DNA from: Epiperipatus broadwayi
Taxonomy: Eukaryota; Onychophora; Udeonychophora; Euonychophora; Peripatidae
Length of the DNA: 64,000 nucleotides
Reading direction: 5' to 3'
Assembly: GCA_028023455.1 (NCBI GenBank)
Contig: JAQFVV010006199.1
Location: 4,540,972 to 4,604,971, forward strand
Shown: positions 30,240 to 44,886 of the stretch, piece after piece
Layout of the letters: each line of letters begins with the position of its first letter
How positions within the stretch are numbered: the stretch's first letter is position 1
The notes under the pieces: generated by a model
What the model was told of the DNA's origin: nothing
The model's input: the letters and a program-made list of their open reading frames with translations, nothing else
Database searches by the model: none
Translations under genes and position numbers: made by a program

Positions 30240-30420
30240 TTATATAAATATATTAAATGTAATAACAATAAAAGTAATAAATATAATGGTAATAAACTAT
30301 TTTATACAGTCTTTCAATCCTCAGAAGTACTTTCGGTTATTACCGTTATATTTATTATTTTTATTGTTATTACAATAATTTTTTAATTAACGACATTTTA
30401 TTTGTATTATATTAAATGTA
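30240..30420. mobile_element. Penelope-like element 3'-end remnant in hairpin form
   Basis: The block CAGTCTTTCAATC followed by CAGAAGTA (about 30308-30331) is shared with the 3' ends of both Penelope fragments at 53640-53710 and 54745-54775. It is flanked by inverted arms of about 38 bp (about 30258-30297 against 30335-30376). The stretch after it, TTTTTAATTAACGACATTTT, matches sequence beyond the 54.8-kb fragment. No protein part remains. Confidence 0.55.
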
Positions 30421-30544
30421 TATACATAATTGGAGGTTCTTATCTGAAAACAAATAGACTAACTAAGCATAGCAACTTGTCATTAGTTATTATTTGTTTA
30501 ATACAAATTACATAGAATAGCAATAATAATAATACTGAAAAACA

Positions 30545-30760
30545 TGAGAAGGCCAATGTCAGCTGATGGTGATGAAGAGTCTCTGGAGCATGCACAGAAG
30601 TCCTGTTTACTTAAGTGTTTTGCTGGATCACTTTGTGATCCTGCATAAATTTTGCTTTCAAGCAGACCAAGTACATGTAGTTTCATGATTGTGATCCATT
30701 GATTCAAACCTACTAATAGCAACTTTCCAGCATAAAATCAAAGCAATTAACATAATCCTG
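30545..30760 (-). pseudogene. Inverted segment of LINE endonuclease (first part)
   Basis: The minus strand encodes a block with HVLGLLESKIYAGSQSDP and then FCACSRDSSSPSADIGLL, aligning with copy 1 at about 9580-9745 (HILGLLETKVYSGSQCDP). LLESK/LLETK carries the catalytic glutamate of the endonuclease. Its orientation is opposite to the rest of the same element, which continues on the plus strand from 30767. Confidence 0.8.
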
Positions 30761-30766
30761 ATTTAC

Positions 30767-33290
<2,524 letters not shown>

Positions 33291-34707
33291 ATGAGTTTGC
33301 TGTAAAATAACTGATACCATTTTGTCACTTTTTTATATTCCTAAACTAAATTATTTTCTATCTTTGGAAATGTATTTAAAATGCTTAATACTCTTTATTA
33401 ACATGAATGCATTATTTTTTTGTCTTCTTTATTTATTACTTCGGTGTACACATTACATTTAATTGTTCTAGTATCTTCTAATTTTAGTTGACTTTTTCCT
33501 TATAGAAGAAAGATTTAAAAATGGGATCAAACTTCCATCATTAATATTTAAAATATATTTACATTAATAGTTATATTCTACTGTTTATATAAATTTTATT
33601 AAAAAGATAATAAAAAAAAATTGTTTTACTATTAAATGCTAATAAAATCTGACATTAACGTTGATACAAAATGAAATGAAGTAAAAAAAAGTAAATAAAT
33701 AACTTATAATCAGTTAATTTTAGTTCTATTTTTGAATTATAAAGATATTGCATAGATTAAAAATAATAATATAAAAAATTATAGTCAGTAAATATTAAAA
33801 TTATATTATTGCTATATATTTTAATTTATTTGCTATTTATTTAAGTTTTCATCAGCTAGTAGTACTTTTAAACATGAGATGTGTACAATGTAATGTAACA
33901 GATGTAGTATTGAATTATTACTACATTACCTTTTTTTATTCTGGAAAAATTATTAATCCACTAAAGAAAGGTTTATGAAGGTGGGTATTGAATTATTGAT
34001 ATTTAAAATGTAATAATTTTAAAGTAATCAGTTTGGAGATGGGAATTTCATAGCATTATAACAACCAATGTTTATAGATTGCTCAAATTTTCAGTAAATG
34101 ACTCTAACTGTTCTTGAAATCATTATTATTCTCACTCTGGTATTGAAATCACTATCAAGATCAAAAATATTGAACTCAATGTTGTATTTATCTAGTTTTG
34201 ATAATCCCAAGTGAAAATGCTGAATAAATATGAGATAATTCCATATCATTTCTTTAATGTCTTGTTTTGATATATAGATTTTTGTCCGTTTTTAAATGTC
34301 AAGTTTAATGAGAGTCTATTTAATAATCTATTGTTTAATATTTTATCATATATAGATTCTTGTAAATAATTCAGTTTTTAAAATTATTTTCTACCTTTTA
34401 TTAGATTATTGTCTTTTTTATTATTATTTTTTATGTTTACTCTGTGCGATCTAATTTTTTTTTTAAACTGAATTTGTGAAAAACATTGTCTTTAAAGAGT
34501 TATGTTATTTGTTACAATTTAGAATTGTTTTATTTTTTGCTTTTGATTTTATTTTTCCCATTTTCACAAGATTATGAATCTGATATATAATTAAATAAAG
34601 GCTTTAAGTACATTATGTGGAGAAAAAAATTACAAATCTAACTTTAAAAGTTTATTTTATTTTATTTTTAAGACTATATAGAAAACTGAACAAAATAATA
34701 GAACTAT
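33291..34707. other. AT-rich DNA with no recognisable gene
   Basis: About 1.4 kb between two LINE remnants, with no long frame and no repeat relationship seen. Confidence 0.6.
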
Positions 34708-36640
34708 CAATCATCATCAACCATTTTTGATCCAATGCAGATGAATGTCTCTTCAAATTTATTCAATTTTCTCCCATCTCTAATCTCTCTGTCTCTTCAA
34801 GTTCATTCAATCTTCTCCCATCTCTAATCTCTTTTCTTTACATTATCCCAGCAAAATTCCTTATTTCATCTATCCATCCATATCACATGTAATATCTTTC
34901 TAGGACTTCTACAATCTCTTAAATCCAATTTAAAATTTTAACTGCCCATCTCTTCTAGCAATATGTCCAGCCCAATTTTATTTCAGTCTTTTATTTCTTT
35001 CAATAATGTTATAACACTTACTTGTTCCTTCACATATATTTCATTTTCGATCTCTTCTTGATATTTCTAACATGCATATCTCCATACTTCTTTGAGTGGT
35101 CTGAAGTCTCTGTATTGCTCTTCTATTAAGTGTCCAAGTTTCAAATCCATAAGTAAAAACTGGTGAAACATATTTACTTAAAAACTTCCTTTTCAAACAC
35201 ATAGAGATATTTCCTTTTAATATTAAGTTATATCTACTAAAAGCACTCCAACTGTATTTAATTATATGGCTAATTTCATCCATTATGTTTCTGTCTGTAA
35301 TAATAATATGACCAAAGTATTTGTTTTGTTAACTTCTTTTAACTCCTCATTATCAATTCCTATTTTTTTTCTTTTGAGAAATCCATTTAACATTACTTTA
35401 GTCTCTTTACCCCTTACTTTCCTGTTATAACTATTACAACATTTACTGAAGCTCTAAAGCATTATTTGCAACAAAAAAACTAAATCATCTATGAAATCTA
35501 GATAAGTTATATATTATCTATTTGCTTTTACTCTCTTGGCTTCCCATTTTAAATCCACAAAATACTTTTTGCAGCACTACTGTAAAAAGTTTTAGAGATA
35601 TGGAGTCAACCTGTCTTAAACCTTTCTCAACATTAACCTTCCTAGTATCATTATGTAATATAATTGTTGCTGTTGCATTTTTATAAATGCTAATAGAATA
35701 AAATGCCTTTCTATAATCTACAAATCCAAAACATAATGGCAGCTTATATTCATTGGTCTTTTTTATAACTTCTTGCAATACTTTGATATGATCCACTGTA
35801 CTAAAACCACTTTCAAATCCAGCATTTTCTTTTAGTTGGTTGAAATTCAAAGTTCTCCATAGACAAATTGTAATTATCTTGGTAAAACATTTTGCACAAA
35901 TCTAACAAAAGACTGATAAGTCTTTAATTTTTAATATCTTCTTTATCATCTTTTTAAAATATTAATATTAATCCTGTATTCTTTCAATCAACTGGTATAT
36001 CTTTATCATTTAGATATTTGGTATATAACATTATGCCAAAAAATGTCTATTTTTTCATCTGTTTCTTTTTAAATATTGATTATAATTCCATCATTACCTG
36101 GAGCTTTTCCCTTTTTCATAATATTAATTTCATGTATCACTTATTCATTTAAAGTCCTGGGCAATTCAGAAGATGTAGTAGTTATAGGAGATATTTTTAT
36201 CATTCTTTATTGCTATATAACTCTTGATACAATTTTTCTACACATTTTATGATGTCATTTCTTTTTTTAGTAATAATTATAACTTTTTTCTTATTGCAAA
36301 AATAAGTTTCATACCAATACCAAGAGAATGTTTTATATCCTTGAGACTTTTATTTTCTTCTATAACTTTCCCTGCTAGTTCATAATTATATTTTTTTACA
36401 ATCATTATCAACACTTTTTCACATCATGCATCTTTTTTTTTTTTCATATTTCTTCTTTTCTTTATAAATTGTCTTGTCTTAGTAGAAATTTTACTTTTTT
36501 TTGTACCAGCTATCTTTGTTGCAGTTTTTAAAAGTGTATCAGTTATCTTCCTATTAATTCTATTCAAATCTGAATCATGTTCAAAATCTGTTAATATTTG
36601 AAAATGATTTGCAAGTTCTAATTTAAATTCATTGGAATGT
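34708..36640 (-). mobile_element. RTE/BovB-like LINE, 5'-truncated and decayed
   Basis: A minus-strand LINE remnant. From 5' to 3' it shows the endonuclease-RT linker (FELELANHF-like, about 36540-36640), KGKAPGNDGI near 36100, AGFESGFSTVDHIKVLQEVI and FGFVDYRKAFYSI (RT motif A) in 35518-35850, RQVDSISLKLFT, FIDDLVF at about 35484-35495 (catalytic motif, YADD degenerated to FIDD), and YGFETWTLNRR with MLEISRRDR in 35041-35283. These are hallmark blocks of RTE-clade polyproteins. The left edge has ATC repeats, matching the 3' tail of the 44.7-kb fragment. The endonuclease domain is missing and the reading frame is broken repeatedly. Confidence 0.85.
35041..35850 (-). pseudogene. RTE reverse transcriptase remnant (best-preserved part)
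   Basis: Two open segments (35518-35850 and 35041-35283, minus strand) cover RT motifs A to C and the C-terminal domain. Family members normally read R-Q-G-D-S-I-S-P; here the G is V and the P is L. The YADD aspartates remain as FIDD. The frame is broken between the two segments, so it cannot make a working enzyme. It would have copied element RNA at a nicked target in the nucleus. Confidence 0.8.
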
Positions 36641-39454
36641 TTCTGAAGATGAAGAATATCAACTGTGAATATTATTTTTCTTAATAGTTTTTCTCTCTCT
36701 AGTTTTGCATTAATACATATCTTACATCTTGATGATTACTCATGTTATTTCTATAATTTTGTTCCATTGATATGGGTGAATGCTACTCATTATAAAATTT
36801 TCTTTGTAAGTAAAATACTAAGAAATGATAATAAATATCTGCCAACAAGTTGAAAGTATAAATTTTTAGACCCATCTGAATTTAAAAGAAGTAAAATAAA
36901 AATTGCTTAACTTTTTAATCATTTATTATTTACGGGTTTAAAAATGATAATAGATTTGATGGGGGAAATAAATTATTTTAAAAATGATGTGATCAGAAAT
37001 CAATACTTAACTAAGAAATGTTAATTAACATTATGAATAATTATAATAAAAAGTATAAAGCCTCAAAGAAACAAATTATTGCACACATCAAAAATACATG
37101 TGCATATTCAAATAATCAACAGAACTGTGAGTTTTACTGAATAAATTTGGATATGTGCCATTTCAAAGTCTTTGATTTCTATTGAGAATTTTATGACACA
37201 AAAGATCTGGTCCCATAAGCATAAAGACTGTCAATGAATGGTTGGAAGCTTATTATATGGTTTGGTAAATCATTCACATTTTTTTTCTATTGGAAGGGAT
37301 TGTCTAGTTATCACCAAAAGAAACCTATCATTACTGAGATAATATACTAGCAAAACTTATATTTTTGGAAACCATATTATGAATAATTACTCTGCAAAAA
37401 TTAATCATAGCTATTTATTTATTCCAAAATGCATAAAGTCTTTATATCAAAAAATAAGATTATATAAAAATGGAAAATAATAAGAGAATAATTGTAAACA
37501 AGGTGTTTGCAAAAAAAGTCATTATTATGCTTATTAGAAGTTAATATTAATAATACTGAAATTATTTTATTAATAGTTAATAGTGTTCATTTTGGTTATA
37601 GATAGTTTTTATTTATATTAAAAAAAAACATAATAAAAGTTTTAAAAAATGCAAAATTACTAGAAAATTAAAAGAATAAAAAAATAGATATATGAATATT
37701 GAATAGGATAATGATTTCTTTTTATGTTTATATTATGTTTTATGTGTAGGTGAAGTGTAAAATGGGTTGCATATTGAGTTTATGAAGTGTTATCATGACC
37801 CTCAAAACAATAATAAATAAAGCATTGGCAAGAAAAGTAAAATAAGAAGTTAAAATTATTCAATTTATCAAGCAAGGTTGGTGACATAGTATTATTTATT
37901 TATAGTGAAGTATGGAAATTGAATATTTATGAGAAAATCACTGACTGATACTGATTGGAATATACAATGTCTTTCATAAACAGTTATAATTTATACTATA
38001 TAGATCACATAAATATATTTTTTTAATAAATGAAGTTTGTTTTATTACAATAAATTTATTTACTTATTAATATTTAAGACAAAGTATTAAAAATAATAAT
38101 TTTAGCTAATATTAGTTATTATTTTTAGATAGCTCCATAGTCAGGATATATATCTCTAGAAATAATTTTATGTATGAAAAAAAATCTAAATTTACATAGT
38201 ATTTGTAAATCTTTTTTTAATCTGAATTTTCATAGTGTAGTAAGACTATTAACTATTAGTTCTGAAAAGTGTTTTTTCACATAATGGATTTACTATATAC
38301 CAAATTTGATTTTAGTGATCATTTGGAAACATTTTTTTTTTAATTTATCAAGACTAAAAAATACTTGACACTTGAATAAAATCCAATTTAACTTTTAAAA
38401 CTCCACATATTTATATTCTTATTAAAGTTTCACTAGACTTTTAATCTTAAATTTCGTATTATAGAATATTTAGTGCTAGATATGTAGAAATTTTGAAATT
38501 GATATCTTTTCAGATAATAAATAAAAATGTTTTACTAATTTTATTATTTTGAACCTGTTGTGTTTTTGAATTTTCTCCAAATCATTATAATAGCATTATC
38601 ATGTGATATTAAACATTTACCATCCCTTTATATTTTTGAACATGTTCATTTCTTGACTTGGTCACCCCACTTTATATTCAAAATAAAGTTTAAAACATTT
38701 TTATTAGTAGTGGAAAATTATTTTTCTGGTATTTAAAGCTTATGTCATATATAAAGATAAAATAGAAGGATTTGAAATGACTAAATCAGTTTTATAATAT
38801 GATAAAATACCTATATGATTGGAACACTGAAGTAAGAGTAACATAAATAATAGTTTCAAAAATGCAACTCATACTAGATGTTAATATTATAATATTTACA
38901 AGTAAACTGACTTGGAGCTGTTCTGAATTGAAATACATATTTTCAACTTTAATACTCAGCCACTGGCTAAATTTATTCTGTCTACATTATTAGATCTTTT
39001 TTTCAAAGAAAGTTTACAAAAAAAATCATGATTTAAATTAGTGTTATTAATTTTTTATCCTATGATTATTCTTTATTGTGAATATATAAATATGATGTCA
39101 TAAGAAAAATAAATTTATTAGAAAAAATCTGATTTCTTATTGAATTCAACGTTTAAAATAATTATTATTTAACAAATATCAAAACTCTTGCCTTACCATC
39201 TTGAATATTTTTAGGGTAAATAAGTTTATTATCACATAAAAACTTTTTGATATATTTTATTGATGTAAGTTATGTTATTTTATCTAATTTATTGTATGGA
39301 AATGAAATTTGAGTACCCTATTGGCCCAATATAAAGGCAATAGAAAAGTTTTATTTAGGGATACTCTATAAAAAATTTAAAATGTGTTAATAAAAACATA
39401 AAACAAATTAATATGTTCTTCAGCTTGTGGGTTGTGATATTATTGAGTTCTCTA
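36641..39454. other. AT-rich DNA with no recognisable gene
   Basis: About 2.8 kb. Open frames are short and low-complexity. No repeat shared with other parts of the window was noticed. Confidence 0.55.
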
Positions 39455-39660
39455 TTGCAAAATCATACCTCCATTGGATTGTACATGTAAAACAAATAAA
39501 CAATGAAAGGCCACTTAAAAGGATGTTTTATAAACTTGAGCATGGTTTTCATGAGAGAGGGAGACATTGTTTATGATATTCTAAAAAATGCAATGCCAAT
39601 TGTTTCCATTTGGGAAGATGTGGCAGTGAATAAAATACATTGAAGAACTACAATTAGATA
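39455..39660 (+). pseudogene. Fragment of LINE C-terminal region
   Basis: The plus strand encodes HWIVHVKQINNERPLKRMFY followed by KLEHGFHERGRHCL (about 39468-39560). This resembles the block W-x-GH-V-x-R-M ... R-x-x-K-x-x-x-Y-G-E-L ... R-x-x-GR-x-x-x-R found near the C terminus of RTE-type and related LINE polyproteins. The glycine before H is V here. Only this short piece is recognisable; the RT domain is absent. Confidence 0.5.
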
Positions 39661-42600
39661 TGGTAATGAAATAATTTTTAAAAAAAGTTTTACACTTTAA
39701 AAATTAAAGAAAGGCATTATGAAATATAAACCAAACAGAAAATTGTCAAGCATGTTTTACGTGTATGTATGTGTGTTTCACAAATTGATTTGTATATATA
39801 GTCATTACAAAGCTCACTTTGAGAGTATCCCCCTCCTCTTTTTTTGTTGTTGTAATTGGAATGGCCATAATCATTTATGATTAGTTGTTTATTATTGTTG
39901 TTTTATATGTTCAATGTAACGCATTTCATTTATTATGCACATTATCCAATCGTTTAGTTTCAAAATACACGTTTATTCACCCTTCATATGAATTATACAT
40001 AATGTTTCTACTAAGATATATAGAATTCTTATCAATCAAAGTACACTGTAATTTACAATAAATCCAACATAATGATCAATAACATATAATAAATAAAGTT
40101 AATTATGGAAAATATGCCTAATAACAATAAATGCAATTACATAATCAATTAAATACGTTTAATGCACTCTACGGAATTATCAGATAAATATTATATAGTA
40201 ATATGTGAAATACCATTAAATATACAAAAGACGTGCTTCAGAAATGCTCAAAATTAATAAAATTATTTACAAAAATTTATTGTTCAGAACATTTATGAAG
40301 ATTTTTAATAATAGTTGAAAATATCAATATTATTATTTCTGATTCTAAAGTTAAGTTAAATAACGGAGACAAGAATTATATTAGTTAATTTATATATACA
40401 TACACATATAAAATATCTAAAAATCTAGAATAAAAGAAAAAACTTCTAAATTAATAGTAAAGATATTATTTTTTAAGCATCATTTATATAAAAATGACAT
40501 ATCTCTAATCATCTTTTTTTACAATAAAGATTTTTCAAAAGCGAAGATATATATAAACATATTTAAATATTTATTAAAAATTATTTGGATTCCAGCAATA
40601 TTCATTTTTAGTTTGAGGTTTTTAAATTGTCATATTGTTAAAGTCTTTGCTAATCATATTGCTAAGTAGGAAAGGATCCTAATAAATCAAAGATGACTTT
40701 GAAGTGTTTCTGTTATTCTTACGTTTTAATGTAATAATTATAGGTTCTATAAAGTAGTGTAAAATATTTTGATTTTGTTTTTAAAAAAAGAGAAACAGAA
40801 AACAATCAATATTTAATTTAATTATATTTTTATCTTTATCAATGATAAAATTATATATATATATCCAATTGTAATAATATCTTGTATTATTTTAATGTGA
40901 CTATTTATTTATTCAAAAAAACATTTTGAAATAGTCTGAATGTTTTGTTTTCTTTGTTTTAAAAAGACAATTATCAATTATTTAAAATTCTTAGATTTAA
41001 ATAAGATTATAATTTGCATATAAAAAAAAGTAATAATCATATTTTCCTAATTTAATTGTGTATTTTATTATATTTTCAATATATTATTTTTGCTTTATTT
41101 ATGGAGAAATAATAAAGTTTCTATGTCTCATTCGTAATACAATTATTTTTAAATAGTAGGTTTTAATTTTATTAATTGAGAACATTTTAAGGTTGGGCTT
41201 AAAGTTCCTTATTCTAAATTATTTTGTTATTCAGATTTTTAAAAAATATGTAAACATTTGGGGCCATATTAAAAGCAAATATGTTCTTCTATAATAATAA
41301 ATTCTAAATTAAATTTTTACTTAAAGGGACTATATATTAAAAATATAAGTAATTTTTGTGCAGAAATATAAAATATGTTTCCCCCCCAAATTTAAATATC
41401 ATTCAAGTTTATACCAACCATTATAATAAATATTTATCTGAGATGTAAATATAATGTTGACTTTTTTTAAATTTAATTATTATAAAAAAAACTGATTTTT
41501 TTAAAATTATTTTCTGTTTAATATTACAATTTCGACAGATAATTTTAACAACTACTGATGTAATGAATTTATTATTCTTAAAAGTAAAAAGTGGTTGAAC
41601 TTTTAATTTTAAATAAAAATATTATAGATGATTTCTATATTGACAAATAATTTGCCTTTTTATTATTCAATATATATATATGTGTGTGTGTGTACATTTT
41701 CTCTTATGCCAAAACAAGTTGGATTATAAACAATCTCTTCAAATTACTAAATAAATTTTTATTTACATTTCCAAAAGTACAAAATGTGTTATGACAGTTT
41801 CTCTTTATTCTATTTAAAACATATCATTTCCTATTGCTTTCAAATGTATAGTGGTGGGTGAAAACAAGAGCCAATATTGTGTGGTATAAATTTTATATTT
41901 ATGATTCTTGTAATAAATATTTCTATTTTGTTTATGTTAAATTTTGATTTATTTAAAAATATTATTAAAAATCATGAAAAATATTTTTAAAATACTATTT
42001 TTCTTTTTTTGCAATGTGAATCTCTAAATATTTTGTTTACTCTTATAGATGTCTATTTTTGTGTTTGGTGTTGTATAAATTAAATTTTTATTTTGTTTTG
42101 TAAAATATAATCATTCATGTCCAATTAAACAGAAAAAAAAGCATTAGTATAAATCTTAGTAATTTAAAGAGCACCTAAATCTATTTATCTTTACTATTAG
42201 TAGTATAAAAATGTGTTAATTCTATTTTACAATAAATATTTCTTTCTGAATCTACATGTTTTAAAGTTAAACTTATCATTTTGCTTATTATTATGGATAA
42301 TAGTTTAGAACCTCAAATTTTAAAACAAATTTAAATTCACAAATATTTTTGCAGAAATAATAATCACTGTACTAATTAGTGATAATGTTATTTAATTTAT
42401 TATTATCTAGGCAAATATATACAAAGAATTCTCATTTGACACATTTGATTGGTTCAAGAAAATTTGAGAAAATAAAATAGGTACAATATAACTTCTAATA
42501 TTTATTTTTAGATATTAATATTACAACCATATTAATCAATGTATGAATATATATATAAATTCAATAATATATTAAAAGTAATTTAATAAAATAATGTAAT

Positions 42601-44139
42601 GAATAGGAAATAGAATATTTATTTTATCTTTAATATTGTAATGTAAAATGAAGCCTATAGATGGAGTTGCTGCAAAATAGAAAGAATTATAATATTTACA
42701 TCTTGATAAGGCTCCAATATAGGGGCAAAATCGAGGTTGGTGAGGTTTATTAAACATAATATTATTATAAAAGTTGTCTTATTAAATAATTTTTTATTGA
42801 ATTATTTTTAATATATAAATTTAATAAAAACAAAATAAATCTTAAAAATAAATCACTATATAAATCAGTCTTAATAAGAAATATCTGGTTAAAATTTACA
42901 CTCTTGATTTCCTTTTTTTTTTTTTTGAAAAAACAATCAGTAATTGTTTGTGGTTGTGATTCTTTTTTTTTTACTTCACATTCAAACTTAGATGATCTCT
43001 TAGAAAATGGATTATTTTCTTTAACAAAGCTAATATTTTGTAGATGATTTAAAAATTTTCACAAAACTTTGTAATCAGCTATGTCTTTGTTTAAGCACAC
43101 TTTCATCAACTTACTCAGTTTTTACTTTATCAGCCTGTACTTTCTGCCAGCTCTTTATTTGTCAAAGGCAAAGAATATGATCCAAAAAAAACAACTCTTG
43201 AACTTATTACCTTCTATCTCATGAAATTTTGCTTGATAATTTTATGTGAATGAACAGTTTTAGGATATATTTTTTTCCAGCACCCATTTATTAAAAATGA
43301 AGTAATGACTGATTAAGCTTGTCCAACAAGTTTAATGCACTTAAATATAATGAAATTTTTGCAGTAGTCTTGGAAATTGGTTTTATTTCTCCCATATATT
43401 TTTCTTATTAGTTTTTTTTTAATATTAAGCATAAATAATAGGCTTTTAAAATACTGACATTTTTTGATCCATGGTTTGAATGACTAATATAATGCAAGTC
43501 AGAAAAACTACAATTTTAATATTATTGTATAATTGATTAAAATTGATGTTATGAGCTGTAACATATGACTTTAAAATCTAGATTTTTTATTGTGACAATA
43601 CTTTTTCACTTTTGATACAAAACAATTTTTATATAAAACAATAAAAATTTGTCTCATAATCCATGCTTTTTTTTATTGATTTCTAAACTGATAATGATTA
43701 TTTGGAAATATTTTTCAGAGCTCTAGGAGTCTTACTTCTATAAATTGACGAGGGCTTTAATTTTTTTTATTACAATAAGCATTACTATCAATAAATAACA
43801 TTCTGTGATCTTTAAATACTTTATGTTTAGAAGTAGTTTATTCTTTTTGTAAAATCTAAAGATGGAATGGAATTTATTTCCAATGAACTCTCATTTTATC
43901 ATCATTAAAAATTTGTTTGGAAATGTAGTCTTCCTTTTCCATCAAATGTTTTGATTCACAAGGGGACATTTTAACTACATTAATATGAACATTTGCAATT
44001 TATTTTTGAATTTGTATACTTTTAAATCCATAACACTTTTGAAAATAATAAAATCAGTCTTTGGATGGAGAAAAAGTGTGAGCGTTTCTTATGGTTATCT
44101 TTGTTCGGATCAATGCTTTTGCCTGCATAAAAGACAAAC
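39661..44139. other. AT-rich DNA with no recognisable gene
   Basis: About 4.5 kb. A slightly GC-richer patch at 42640-42750 has a 61-codon minus-strand frame with no family resemblance. Short TA and TG runs occur near 41670-41695. Nothing can be called. Confidence 0.55.
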
Positions 44140-44186
44140 TATATATATATATATATGTGTGTGTGTGCGTGTGTGCGCACGTGCAC
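44140..44186. repeat. Compound (TA)n(TG)n alternating tract
   Basis: Strictly alternating purine-pyrimidine sequence: TA repeats, then TG repeats, then GCGTGTGTGCGCACGTGCAC. The GC-containing end is a classic Z-DNA-prone sequence. No gene is associated. Confidence 0.85.
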
Positions 44187-44703
44187 CTAATAGATATCTT
44201 ACATCCAGATGAATAACCTTTTCTCCATTTCTATAATGCTGTCTTTTTTACCTATAATGGTAGAAACTTGTTGTAACACTTGCTTCCAACTCCTTACTGT
44301 TTTTTAGATAAGTTCTGATAGAGGGATCAGGAAAAATAACTCACTATAGCACAATATCTAAAATAGTTAGTGTGAGTGTTTGGCAGCTGTATTAAAGTCT
44401 CCAAATATTGTAATCTGTTGTTATTTTGACATGGATTAAAATAGATATTGTACAGTAAGTATGATTTTGAAATCATTTGTGTTATGAGTATCTTATTTAT
44501 TTTAAATTTCTGCTTTATGAAATGATTTATTTTATAATTTTCTAAACCTTGAAGTTTTGAACTTGTAAAGCAGGGAAGGAATTTATCATTTCATTCTTAT
44601 AATTGTTCAATCTTGCTCATGCAAAAACATGAAATATGTAGAGGTTTAAAATGAGGATCCTTATTTCAAGATATGTCAAAACAATTCTATACTGTGACTT
44701 AAT
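44187..44703. other. AT-rich DNA with no recognisable gene
   Basis: A spacer before a LINE 3' end. No feature was recognised. Confidence 0.6.
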
Positions 44704-44886
44704 TCATCATCATCATCAACCATTATCAATCCACTATAGGATGAAGGTCTCTCCAAGTTCAATCCATCTTCTCCAATCTTTAGCTTCTCTTCTCCACATC
44801 ATCCCTGCAAACTTTTTTTATTTCATCCATCCACCTCACATGTGGTCTCTTTCTGGGTATTTTACAATCTCTTGGAATCCAGTTTA
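44704..44886 (-). mobile_element. 3' end of an RTE/BovB-like LINE
   Basis: The sequence matches the 3' end of the element at 34708-34930: both start with ATC repeats and then CAACCATT, with AAGTTCAATCCATCTTCTCC-type and ACATGTGGTCTCTTTCTGG-type blocks. On the minus strand this is the last part of the polyprotein followed by a (TGA)n tail, the usual RTE ending. This copy is better preserved than the longer one and is truncated to about 180 bp at its 5' side. Confidence 0.75.
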
